Positions 1 through 6,235 of a stretch of 7,402 bases of DNA are shown here, piece by piece (within the stretch, counting starts at the first letter, position 1; every line of letters begins with the position of its first letter). The notes under the pieces were generated by a model. That model saw only the letters and a program-made list of their open reading frames with translations, was not told the DNA's origin and made no database searches. A program made the translations under genes and the position numbers. Source of the DNA: an uncultured Acetatifactor sp. (lineage in GTDB: Bacteria; Bacillota; Clostridia; Lachnospirales; Lachnospiraceae); the NCBI GenBank assembly GCA_947626405.1, contig CANQSE010000094.1, positions 1 to 7,402 on the forward strand, in the 5' to 3' direction.

Positions 1-76
1 TAAGCAGATATATTACAATAAGCGCACCCAGCAGATAAAGCAGGGTTCCTATCATTTCTTTCATAACCTTTGTCAT
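1..76 (-). CDS. Probable second signal peptidase I, N-terminal fragment (runs off the window)
   Basis: Only the first 25 codons are visible. The peptide starts with a short basic stretch (MTKVMKEMIG) followed by one continuous hydrophobic segment (TLLYLLGALIVIYLL), the layout of a type II membrane anchor. Type I signal peptidases of Clostridia begin this way, and from memory a second lepB often follows rbgA in Lachnospiraceae; this context drives the call. No catalytic residue lies inside the window. The ATG at 76 lies 31 nt after the rbgA stop, with a GGAGG at 91-95. Another ATG at 86 sits closer to that site but opens a hydrophilic frame with no membrane segment, so I prefer 76; in-frame ATGs at 64 and 55 are also possible. 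It could be any small membrane-anchored protein. Confidence 0.5.
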   Translation of the reverse strand, partial: MTKVMKEMIGTLLYLLGALIVIYLL

Positions 77-107
77 GGTTTTTCATTTTCCTCCAATTCA
101 AGCTGCC

Positions 108-911
108 TTACGGTCTCTCAAGCGTTATTCTCCCGAGCCTGCCGCTCCTGAAATCATCAAGCAGAATCCCTGAAGCCTTTTTTATATCGGGCTTTTGTCC
201 TTTTAAAATACATCCCCTGGAATCTGCGATGCCCTCCAGCGTCTCAGCCGGACTGCCGCGCCACTTAACTCCATAGCGCGCCTTTTCCGTGACAATGATC
301 TCATCGTTCATTGAGCCGATAAAAGCCAGATTTCTTCCGGCCACAGGATCTTCAAATTTTGGCCACAGAATACCGGGAGTGTCAAGAAGCTCAAGACTCT
401 TATTAAGCCTTATCCACTGTTTGCCCTTTGTGACTCCGGGTTTGTTGCCGGTTTTTGCGCACGCCCTTCCGGCAAAAGAATTTATAAAAGTGGATTTTCC
501 CACATTAGGGATGCCTGCCACCATGGCCCTGACCGGCCGATTCAGTATTCCTCTCTTTTTATCGCGCGCAATTTTTTCCCTGCATGCCTCCTGCACCAGC
601 CCGTTAATGGCCTTTATACCGGCTCCGGATTTTGCGTTGATCTCGAGCACATAATCCCCGCGGCTCTTAAAATAATCCGTCCAGAGCCTGTTATATTCGG
701 CATCGGCAAGATCGGCTTTATTTAACAGTACAATCCTGGATTTTCCTGCGCCGAGGCTTTCTATGTCGGGATTTCGGCTTGATATCGGTATTCTCGCATC
801 CGCAAGCTCGATAACAAGATCGATCAGCACCATATTTTCTTTCATCATCCTGACAGCCTTGGTCATATGCCCCGGATACCAGTGATAACTGTTCTTATCC
901 TTTTCGTCCAT
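108..911 (-). CDS. rbgA: Ribosome biogenesis GTPase RbgA/YlqF, with shortened C-terminal domain
   Basis: RbgA is a circularly permuted GTPase needed for late assembly of the 50S subunit. In the 267-residue protein starting at 911, the family signature HWYPGHM is at 10-16, then the motifs follow in permuted order: G4 NKAD (64-67), G1 GIPNVGKS (133-140), G2 GVT (159-161) and G3 DTPG (177-180). The C-terminal part ends in a conserved DDFRSGRLGR stretch (252-261). Compared with the B. subtilis protein as I remember it (282 aa), about 18 residues are missing between NDEII (202-206) and ARYGV (211-215), where an alpha-helix of the C-terminal domain normally lies; the frame is intact. The start at 911 fits the short N-terminus of the family and has GAGG about 12 nt upstream. 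An alternative ATG at 929 overlaps the lepB stop as ATGA. It is the second gene of the lepB operon. Confidence 0.93.
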   Translation of the reverse strand: MDEKDKNSYHWYPGHMTKAVRMMKENMVLIDLVIELADARIPISSRNPDIESLGAGKSRIVLLNKADLADAEYNRLWTDYFKSRGDYVLEINAKSGAGIKAINGLVQEACREKIARDKKRGILNRPVRAMVAGIPNVGKSTFINSFAGRACAKTGNKPGVTKGKQWIRLNKSLELLDTPGILWPKFEDPVAGRNLAFIGSMNDEIIVTEKARYGVKWRGSPAETLEGIADSRGCILKGQKPDIKKASGILLDDFRSGRLGRITLERP

Positions 912-925
912 CTCCGTTACTTCCC

Positions 926-1504
926 TCATTTTACAAATCCCATGTGCTGCTGCGCACATCCGGCCCTGAACCATACCTTGCCTATGATATCGTTTTCAGA
1001 CACCGGTCCGATGTTTGCCGAGCGGCTGTCTTCACTGTTGTCCGGATTGTCCCCGATACAGAAATACTCACCTACTCCAAGGGTAAGCCCGTTTTCCAAT
1101 ATGCTGGGATCGTTTAACCGCTCCGTGACCCACTGGCTCTCCAGTCCGTTCACATACAGCGTTCCGCCCGACACCATGAGCCTGTCGCCGGGGACGGCAA
1201 CCACACGCTTTACATAATAATGCGAATTTACGTTGCCGTTTGGCAGAAAGACCACCACGTCACCCCTGCGCGGCGAAGATATCACATACAGGAACCTGTT
1301 GATATAAACCTTCTGTTCGTTATAAAGCGTAGGCTCCATGGAAACTCCGACAACATTTGTCGTCATGCCCATAAAATATACAAACACACCGGCTATAAAC
1401 AGCGCTGCCAGTATTCCGAAGATCCACGTAAAAACCTCCCTTACGACAGCAGGGCTCCATTTTTTCTTTTTTCTGTAAAAGCTTAACCCTTTTATTTTAG
1501 CCAT
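926..1504 (-). CDS. lepB: Signal peptidase I (type I leader peptidase)
   Basis: This membrane-bound serine protease cuts signal peptides from secreted proteins on the outer face of the cytoplasmic membrane. The 192-residue protein has a basic cytoplasmic start (FYRKKKKW, about 9-16), one transmembrane segment (about 27-46), then the catalytic domain. The nucleophile Ser55 is in VVGVSMEPTL, the general base Lys99 in YYVKRVVAVPGD, and the conserved box E reads GDNPDNSEDSR (151-161). The length suits the compact S26 family of Gram-positive bacteria. The ATG at 1504 has AGAGGA at 1512-1517 with a 7-nt spacer; the TTG at 1510 would lie almost on that site, so I rejected it. The gene has its own promoter and leads the lepB-rbgA-(lepB2) unit, separated from rplS by a terminator. 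Confidence 0.95.
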   Translation of the reverse strand: MAKIKGLSFYRKKKKWSPAVVREVFTWIFGILAALFIAGVFVYFMGMTTNVVGVSMEPTLYNEQKVYINRFLYVISSPRRGDVVVFLPNGNVNSHYYVKRVVAVPGDRLMVSGGTLYVNGLESQWVTERLNDPSILENGLTLGVGEYFCIGDNPDNSEDSRSANIGPVSENDIIGKVWFRAGCAQQHMGFVK

Positions 1505-1554
1505 GCTCAATTCCTCTGCGGTACTAAACTAAAAAAATAGATTCCGCGACAGCG

Positions 1555-1606
1555 GCATTTACTTCTCAAACAAAGACATTATACCACGGACTGCAAAATA
1601 AAAAAA
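1555..1606 (-). promoter_or_regulatory. Promoter of the lepB operon (extended -10)
   Basis: On the minus strand a perfect TATAAT lies at 1583-1578, preceded by TG plus one base, an extended -10. The -35 position, 17 bp upstream, holds only a T-run belonging to the rplS terminator tail (about 1601-1606), so recognition would rest on the extended -10. Initiation would be near 1571, giving a leader of about 65 nt. A small CCGC/GCGG hairpin (plus strand about 1543-1554) lies in the leader. The promoter directly follows the terminator. Confidence 0.6.
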
Positions 1607-1633
1607 GGACAATCACAGCGGAATTGTCCTTTT
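1597..1633 (-). terminator. Rho-independent terminator after rplS
   Basis: An 11-bp perfect inverted repeat, AAAAGGACAAT (1603-1613) and ATTGTCCTTTT (1623-1633), encloses a 9-nt loop. On the minus strand the stem is followed by a run of seven T (from its right arm) and then ATTTT, the typical tail. It begins about 15 nt after the rplS stop. The plus strand also has T-rich sequence after the stem, so it could act both ways, but no plus-strand gene needs it. Confidence 0.9.
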
Positions 1634-1647
1634 CTTTTATTAAATTA

Positions 1648-1995
1648 TTATTTTACAAGCTCTTTTACCTTTGCACTCTTACCTATGCGCTTTCTGAGGT
1701 AATTAAGCTTTGCGCGTCTGACTTTACCTCTCCTGACGACTTCGATTTTTTCCACATTGGGCGAATGAAGCGGCCATGTCTTCTCAACGCCGATGCCGTT
1801 CGATGTCTTTCTGACGGTAAAAGTCTCTCTGTTGCTTCCGCCCTGGCGCTTTAACACCACGCCCTCGAATACCTGTATTCTCTCGCGGTTTCCCTCTTTG
1901 ATTTTACCGTAAACCCTCACGGTATCGCCAACCGAAAAATCATCTACCTTTTCTTTCAACTGTCCGGCTTCAATTTCCTTGATGATGTCACTCAT
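1648..1995 (-). CDS. rplS: 50S ribosomal protein L19
   Basis: L19 sits at the 30S-50S interface and is an essential part of the large subunit. The 115-residue protein matches the family's usual length and shows its hallmarks: the early [20 protein letters not shown] (about 22-41), [10 protein letters not shown] (43-52), [18 protein letters not shown] (69-86), and the basic C-terminal [19 protein letters not shown] (88-106). The ATG at 1995 has a textbook AGGAGG at 2002-2007 with a 6-nt spacer. It has its own promoter and leader upstream and a strong terminator just downstream, so it can be transcribed alone, although readthrough from the trmD side is not blocked by any visible terminator. Nothing is unusual in the protein. 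Confidence 0.98.
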   Translation of the reverse strand: MSDIIKEIEAGQLKEKVDDFSVGDTVRVYGKIKEGNRERIQVFEGVVLKRQGGSNRETFTVRKTSNGIGVEKTWPLHSPNVEKIEVVRRGKVRRAKLNYLRKRIGKSAKVKELVK

Positions 1996-2093
1996 AATGA
2001 GCCTCCTTTTTTAACCTGGATGTTCTTAATACACATATGGAAGCTGCTTTTGAGCTCCACCCGTAACAGAGGACCATCTCGTTTTTTTGCAAC
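1996..2093 (-). promoter_or_regulatory. rplS 5' leader with hairpin; possible L19 autoregulatory leader
   Basis: Between the predicted transcription start (about 2093) and the rplS ATG lies a roughly 98-nt untranslated leader. It holds a hairpin: TGGAGCT (2059-2053 on the minus strand) pairs with AGCTTCCA (2045-2038) with one bulged base, closing a 7-nt loop. The stem ends about 30 nt before the AGGAGG. Rfam describes an L19 leader in low-GC Gram-positive bacteria; the position fits, but I cannot confirm the consensus by eye. Confidence 0.35.
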
Positions 2094-2099
2094 GTTAAA

Positions 2100-2128
2100 A
2101 TTCTACCATATAAAAAAACATAATGCAA
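2100..2128 (-). promoter_or_regulatory. rplS promoter (sigma-A type, extended -10)
   Basis: On the minus strand the -35 element TTGCAT (2128-2123) is followed by exactly 17 bp and a -10 element TAGAAT (2105-2100), with TGG just before it giving an extended -10. Four of six -35 bases and five of six -10 bases match the consensus. It lies about 75 bp after the preceding membrane-protein stop and feeds the rplS leader. Confidence 0.75.
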
Positions 2129-2202
2129 GCTTTTTTTCGTTTTATTTCCCATCCCCAACTGAAAATGAAATATCCTTATTAAATATTGTAATATTTTTTC
2201 AG

Positions 2203-3770
2203 TCAGGTCTGTCCCGTTTTCCGGAAAAAGAATGGTTTTACCGCCATATCCTTAATTCCCATCACTCCATAAGGAATGATCATGACAAAATACGGAAGCA
2301 TGTACTGAGATGACGCTTCCCAGAAAATGTGAAACAGAAATCCACCGATAAAGACGATCGCAAAAAAACAGTCCTCCACGCCAAGGCGCCTGTTGAGCAG
2401 ATAAAAAAGCGCCCCCACGATCATGGCAAATTCATAGATCCTTAAATACTCGTTGAGGAAAAAATGTGTGGCATCCAGGGATTCTCCCTGCCTTTTATGA
2501 AAAAAAGCCCTAGCCAAAAGAGAATAGTCAAACGACGTGTTTGGATTTTTAACTGTACTCTGCTGAATCAGATTCAGAGCTTCAAACGAAGGGTTCATCC
2601 ATTCCGAACAGATCTTATTATAAAAGAATTTCATACAGTATCTTGGTTCCGCCAGAAAACGGCCGACCGATTCTCTGATGGACTCCCTGGACTGCCTTGC
2701 CGCCAGCTCCACATTCCGATTGTTATTCCAGTATACATCACGGTTATAAAAATTGTACCAGCCGTCGGCATATCCTCCCGTTTGGAGTCCCATTGCGATC
2801 CATGATATCTTCGGCGTCCCGACCTTGTCCTGCTCCGTATACCTCGAGAGATCCCGGTTGACAGCCGTCATGGCCAGCAAATATGCCGTAACCATCGCTC
2901 CGGTCAAAAGGACATTCGCCAGGATATTCCGTTTGTCCGCCCGTTTTACCGAAAAAAGGATAAGGATGCACACTTCCGCTATCATAAAGATCAACGCATT
3001 GTTTTTTGCCAGAATGGAAAGCGTATTCAGCAGGACAACAAGACCGAAATTCAGCGGCTGATGTCCTTCCCGATGAAGAAATTTCATCATAAAGAAGGCG
3101 GAGCCAAGGGAGAGCGCAAGAGACAAAAAGTTTCCGTATATGTAAGTCACATAGAGAGAAAGCGGCGTAAAAAACATCAGCGCGATCCCTATGCCATACT
3201 GCTCCTGTCCGTACATAAACCGGGTCATCTTGACGATCAGCCATATTATGAGCCAAAGATAAACTACATTCAGCACCTGAAGGGCATAATAATTATCCGC
3301 GCCCATAACGGCGAATACCAGTTTGACATAGTTCATAAAACTGTACTGAAACGGAAATAAGTCCATGTATCCGTAAGGCTCAAACTGTGAATATTCTCCC
3401 TTCAGCATGTCGGACGCAATCCACGTCATATAATATTGATCGCCCATCGGATAAAGACTTAAGAAAAAAACGAGAATGATATTCAGCAGAAAATAGATAA
3501 AACTGATCAGATAAAACGTCCTTTTGCCCGTCGTCGGTCTTACGCGCCTCAAAATCCCCACAACAGCGGCAAGGGCGAAAATCCTGAGCAAGATAAATCC
3601 CGCCTTCTGAGGAACAAAGATGACAGTATCACCCCCCCGGAAAACGTTATCGAATGGCGCATGCTCATGATAAGCAGGATCAAAAGAAAACCAACTGCAA
3701 AGACAAGGACCGTCATTAACATAAAGCGCAGCAGCCCTTTTTCTGTTCTCATTTTTAAAGCTGATCTCAT
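2203..3770 (-). pseudogene. Frameshifted polytopic membrane protein, GT-C type glycosyltransferase-like
   Basis: The ATG at 3770, with GGAGG at 3781-3785, opens a frame with a basic start and a clear membrane segment (about residues 15-37). This frame passes through seven G (minus strand 3638-3632) and then degenerates, stopping at 3549. The next frame carries the rest: a 462-codon open frame from a TTG at 3591 to the TGA at 2203, in frame back to the G-run, where it reads GDTVIFVPQKAG. One added G (or a -1 slip) joins both into one 522-residue protein with about 11-12 membrane segments. After the third segment comes an outside loop with GDQ (D about 111) and a tyrosine- and proline-rich PYGYMDLFPFQ, like the first acidic loop of GT-C enzymes that move sugars from lipid-phosphate donors. 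The acceptor is unknown. It lies 39 nt after trmD, probably cotranscribed. It may be a true pseudogene, phase-variable, or a homopolymer sequencing error. Confidence 0.72.
3632..3638. repeat. Homopolymer run of 7 C (7 G in the coding strand) at the frameshift point
   Basis: The plus strand has an uninterrupted run of seven C between ATCA and GGAA. It lies exactly where the two frames of the membrane protein must join: with seven G the first frame continues as SGGVILSS, with eight it reads SGGGDTVIFVP and enters the long frame. Such runs are prone to slippage in replication, transcription and sequencing. Confidence 0.85.
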
Positions 3771-3809
3771 GTTTCTTCCACCTCCCGATAAGATCCTCCC
3801 AATGCTTTT

Positions 3810-5186
3810 CTATTCCTGCTTTTCAAGCCAGTAAAAGGTATCTCCCGCCTGATACAGTCCCAGCTTTTCCTGCAGTCTGAGTGCGGCTTCCCTGCAAGGC
3901 TCAACATGTCCGTAAGGGATATGGCCGCGCTCCAGCATACGGTTGATGACATACGATTCCAGAGACGCACCAACGCCGTTCCCTCTGAAATCTTCCGCCA
4001 CATAGAGCATCCCCACGCCTCCCGCGGCGTGTACACCCGCGAATCCAACGAGTCTGTCCTCCACAAAGGCGCCATACAATGCTCCGGCGCACAGCCGCTC
4101 CTTCAGATACGCCCGGTTTTGCATACCGCAGAGCGCAATAATACAGGAAAGACTCTCCGCGTCCAGCCGCCGGATATCCTTATGCCTGACGGGCAGAGGC
4201 ACCTTCCGGGTATAAAGAAACTGCCTGCAGACGAGAAGCTCCCTATAGCCCCGCTCCAGAAGCAGATTGCGCATGAAATCCCTGCTGACCAGATACCGTC
4301 TCGCCTCCTGCGGACAGACACCGAGCAGGTAACGCCCGTTTTCCGCCGAAGAAGCCTTTATCATACACACACCGCTTTCCCTGTGGTAAACGGCGACGTC
4401 TTCTCCTACGGTGCCAACGATCCTGCCCTGTCCTCCGGCAAGGCATTCCATCAAAGGGATCTGGTTCCTCTTATCTTTGGAAAGCCGTCCGATCAGTCGC
4501 TGTCTTTGTTCGTACCGTCTGTAAAGATCCGGCCGCAGCGTTCTCGTCCGCTCAACCGACTGCTCCAGCCGCCACTTTTCCACCTCTTTGTGGTTGCCCG
4601 ACAAAAGGACGGAGGGAACGCTCTTTCCCATCCATACCTCAGGTCTTGAATACTGCGGATATTCAAGCAGGTCGTTGTGGAAGCTCTCCTCCTGAGCGGA
4701 AGCCCCGTTGCCGAGCACACCCGGCACAAGCCTTGCCACAGCATCTATGACAACCATGGCCGCGAGTTCTCCACCTGTGAGGACGTAATCGCCGACCGAT
4801 ACATAATCGGTGACTATCTCCTCCAGCACCCGCTCGTCAATCCCCTCATAGTGGCCGCAAAGAAGGATCATTTCCTTTTCTCCCGCAAATTCCCGCGCCA
4901 TCTTCTGATCGAAACGGCGGCCCTGCGGGGTCAGATATACCGTGCGTATCTTCCTGTCTCCCGCCACGGCGCGGTAGGCGTCATAGACGGGCTGGGCCTG
5001 CATGAGCATTCCGGCGCCGCCCCCATAGGGCGCGTCGTCTACCTTCCCGTGACGCTCAAGCGTGTAATCCCTTATGTTTACGGCGTCAAGCGCAATGATG
5101 TTTTTCTCAACCGCTTTTCCGATAATGCTGGGGCTTAAGCCCTGAACAATCATTTCGGGGAACAGCGTCAACACATGAAATTTCAT
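3810..5186 (-). CDS. trmD: TrmD tRNA (guanine-37-N1)-methyltransferase fused to a C-terminal GNAT acetyltransferase-like module
   Basis: TrmD uses S-adenosylmethionine to methylate G37 of tRNAs, which prevents +1 frameshifting. Residues 1 to about 242 form a full SPOUT methyltransferase: YGGGAGM (54-60), LCGHYEGIDER (109-119), the trefoil-knot SVGDYVLTGGELAAM (130-144), the arginine equivalent to E. coli Arg154 (about 152), and LEYPQYSRPEVW (174-185). Where E. coli has catalytic Asp169 (EDSF), this protein reads EESF (166-169). The frame then continues for about 215 residues. Residues 246-334 resemble the N-terminal half, and 335-458 the catalytic half, of FR47-like GNAT proteins, with the acetyl-CoA loop RGNGVG (401-406) and a late YGHVEPCREAALRLQEKLGL. 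TrmD alone is usually about 240-250 aa. The ATG at 5186 overlaps the rimM TGA as TGATG; a GTG at 5189 is an alternative. The role of the GNAT part is unknown. Confidence 0.93.
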   Translation of the reverse strand: MKFHVLTLFPEMIVQGLSPSIIGKAVEKNIIALDAVNIRDYTLERHGKVDDAPYGGGAGMLMQAQPVYDAYRAVAGDRKIRTVYLTPQGRRFDQKMAREFAGEKEMILLCGHYEGIDERVLEEIVTDYVSVGDYVLTGGELAAMVVIDAVARLVPGVLGNGASAQEESFHNDLLEYPQYSRPEVWMGKSVPSVLLSGNHKEVEKWRLEQSVERTRTLRPDLYRRYEQRQRLIGRLSKDKRNQIPLMECLAGGQGRIVGTVGEDVAVYHRESGVCMIKASSAENGRYLLGVCPQEARRYLVSRDFMRNLLLERGYRELLVCRQFLYTRKVPLPVRHKDIRRLDAESLSCIIALCGMQNRAYLKERLCAGALYGAFVEDRLVGFAGVHAAGGVGMLYVAEDFRGNGVGASLESYVINRMLERGHIPYGHVEPCREAALRLQEKLGLYQAGDTFYWLEKQE

Positions 5187-5701
5187 CACGTACCGTCCAA
5201 CAATCCTTCCAGGATGTGTATGCGGATAAAGCCCTCCTCCACGTTTACATCAAGCACGCACTGCCTGATGGCCGGCAGAAGAAGCTCCCTGCCATCCTGC
5301 AGCTCAATCACATAAACGTCGTTGGCTCCCGTCTTGAGCACACTCTTTAGTATGCCGACAGGATTGTTATCCTCATCCTTTACCTCAAGTCCCTCCAGAT
5401 CGGCAATAAAATACTCGTCCCTTTCAAGCCGCACTGCGTTTTTGCGCGGGACAAAAAGCGGACGCTTAAGATATTTTTCCGCGTCGTTTATACTGTCTAT
5501 TCCCTCAAGCTTCAGTATCACAAACTGCTTAAAGAATTTTACGCTCTGAATATCAAAGCTTATTCTCTCTTTTCCGGTATCGAGCAGTATCTCCTTAAGC
5601 TTCTTAAACCGCGCGGGATCGTCGGTGGTAGGAAATATCTTAACCTCACCCTTTATCCCGTGTGTCGCGGTTATTATGCCAACCTGAAAAAAATCTTCCA
5701 T
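5186..5701 (-). CDS. rimM: Ribosome maturation factor RimM
   Basis: RimM assists maturation of the 30S head region, where it binds S19. The 171-residue protein has the N-terminal RimM barrel, with VGIITATHGIKGEVKIFP (7-24) and TDDPARF (26-32), and a C-terminal PRC-barrel beginning near DEYFIADLEGLEV (95-107), with LLLPAI (139-144). Length and domain order are typical. The ATG at 5701 has AAGAGG at 5707-5712 with a 5-nt spacer and lies 15 nt after the stop of the S16-KH frame. Its stop overlaps the trmD start, so the two are translationally coupled, the usual pairing of rimM with trmD. Nothing is odd in the protein. Confidence 0.97.
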   Translation of the reverse strand: MEDFFQVGIITATHGIKGEVKIFPTTDDPARFKKLKEILLDTGKERISFDIQSVKFFKQFVILKLEGIDSINDAEKYLKRPLFVPRKNAVRLERDEYFIADLEGLEVKDEDNNPVGILKSVLKTGANDVYVIELQDGRELLLPAIRQCVLDVNVEEGFIRIHILEGLLDGT

Positions 5702-5716
5702 CTTTACCTCTTACGC

Positions 5717-6115
5717 CTATATGATCTCCACATCCACTCTCTTGTTTTCCTTATACGATGCGGCTTTCACCACGGCGCGGATCGCCTTTGCTATTCTGCC
5801 CTGCTTGCCTATCACCTTTCCCATGTCGGAAGGGGCCACGCGAAGCTCAATCACAATGCTCCTGCCCTCGTTTTTTTCGGTGCCGGCAATCCTGAACAGC
5901 TTACCTACTACCTCCGTGGTCTGTGCGCCGTTTGCGAGCCACTTCTTTGCCAGTTCCTCGTTGATCTTGAATGTGCTGGGCTCAGTGCTGGGATCGTATG
6001 TCCCGATCTCCTCGATAAACCTTCCGTCTCTGGGTGAACGGGAATCAGCCACGACAATTCTATAGAAAGGCGCTTTTTTCTGTCCCATTCTTCTCAATCT
6101 GATTTTTACTGCCAT
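5717..6115 (-). CDS. rpsP: 30S ribosomal protein S16 fused in frame to a truncated KhpA-type KH domain
   Basis: The 132-residue frame joins two normally separate proteins. Residues 1-81 are a full-looking S16: [20 protein letters not shown], then [19 protein letters not shown] (24-42) and [20 protein letters not shown] (59-78), ending around GTEK as the short S16 of Lachnospiraceae does. No stop follows. Residues 84-132 are the core of the small RNA-binding protein KhpA (YlqC), with SIVIELRV (86-93), the GxxG loop GKQG (103-106), AIRAVVKAA (111-119) and [10 protein letters not shown] (123-132). KhpA normally has about 25 more residues at its N-terminus and its own start; both are absent. The start at 6115 has AGAGG at 6123-6127 with a 7-nt spacer; an upstream ATG at 6148 would add an atypical extension. 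KhpA normally pairs with KhpB. An in-frame deletion best explains the chimera; an assembly error is possible. Confidence 0.92.
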   Translation of the reverse strand: MAVKIRLRRMGQKKAPFYRIVVADSRSPRDGRFIEEIGTYDPSTEPSTFKINEELAKKWLANGAQTTEVVGKLFRIAGTEKNEGRSIVIELRVAPSDMGKVIGKQGRIAKAIRAVVKAASYKENKRVDVEII

Positions 6116-6131
6116 TTTTTTACCTCTTTCC

Positions 6132-6146
6132 GCCGCCCTGCGCGGC
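6132..6146 (-). other. Small GC hairpin just upstream of the rpsP Shine-Dalgarno
   Basis: On the minus strand GCCGC (6146-6142) pairs with GCGGC (6136-6132) around a 5-nt loop, ending 4 nt before the AGAGG of rpsP. The 120-nt gap between ffh and rpsP has no convincing terminator. A candidate promoter with a poor -35 (TTGGGG) and a CATAAA-like -10 is too weak to call. The hairpin might affect translation, or be chance. Confidence 0.25.
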
Positions 6147-6235
6147 ATTTCTGATGTTTTTGTTTATGAAAAGGATATGACAGGCCCCAAAGCCCGCCCT
6201 CCGTCTTCATCGTTAATAAATAATTCAAATGCTTT

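Noticed and set aside
2130..2202. AT-rich dyad after the membrane gene as a terminator
   Set aside because: The CTGAAAA/TTTTCAG pairing is weak and followed by GTTGGGGATGGG rather than a T-run, so it does not look like an intrinsic terminator.
2744..3256. A 170-codon minus-strand frame inside the membrane glycosyltransferase gene
   Set aside because: It is a shadow in another frame; the overlapping frame encodes regular membrane segments, while this one is rich in scattered Cys, Arg and His without pattern.
2203..3591. The membrane protein as an intact 462-residue gene starting at the TTG at 3591
   Set aside because: That start has only a weak ribosome site and falls inside a hydrophobic segment whose N-terminal part continues upstream in the same frame to the G-run. 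A strong ATG start at 3770 explains the rest.
3781..3800. Two copies of GGGAGG (minus strand) 14 bp apart before the membrane gene
   Set aside because: The copy nearer 3781 serves the ATG at 3770. The other has no start codon at a suitable distance, so it is probably chance in a purine-rich spacer.
3906..4649. A 247-codon open frame on the plus strand opposite the GNAT part of trmD
   Set aside because: It lies antisense to a well-supported coding region, has no recognisable domain and a composition typical of a shadow frame.
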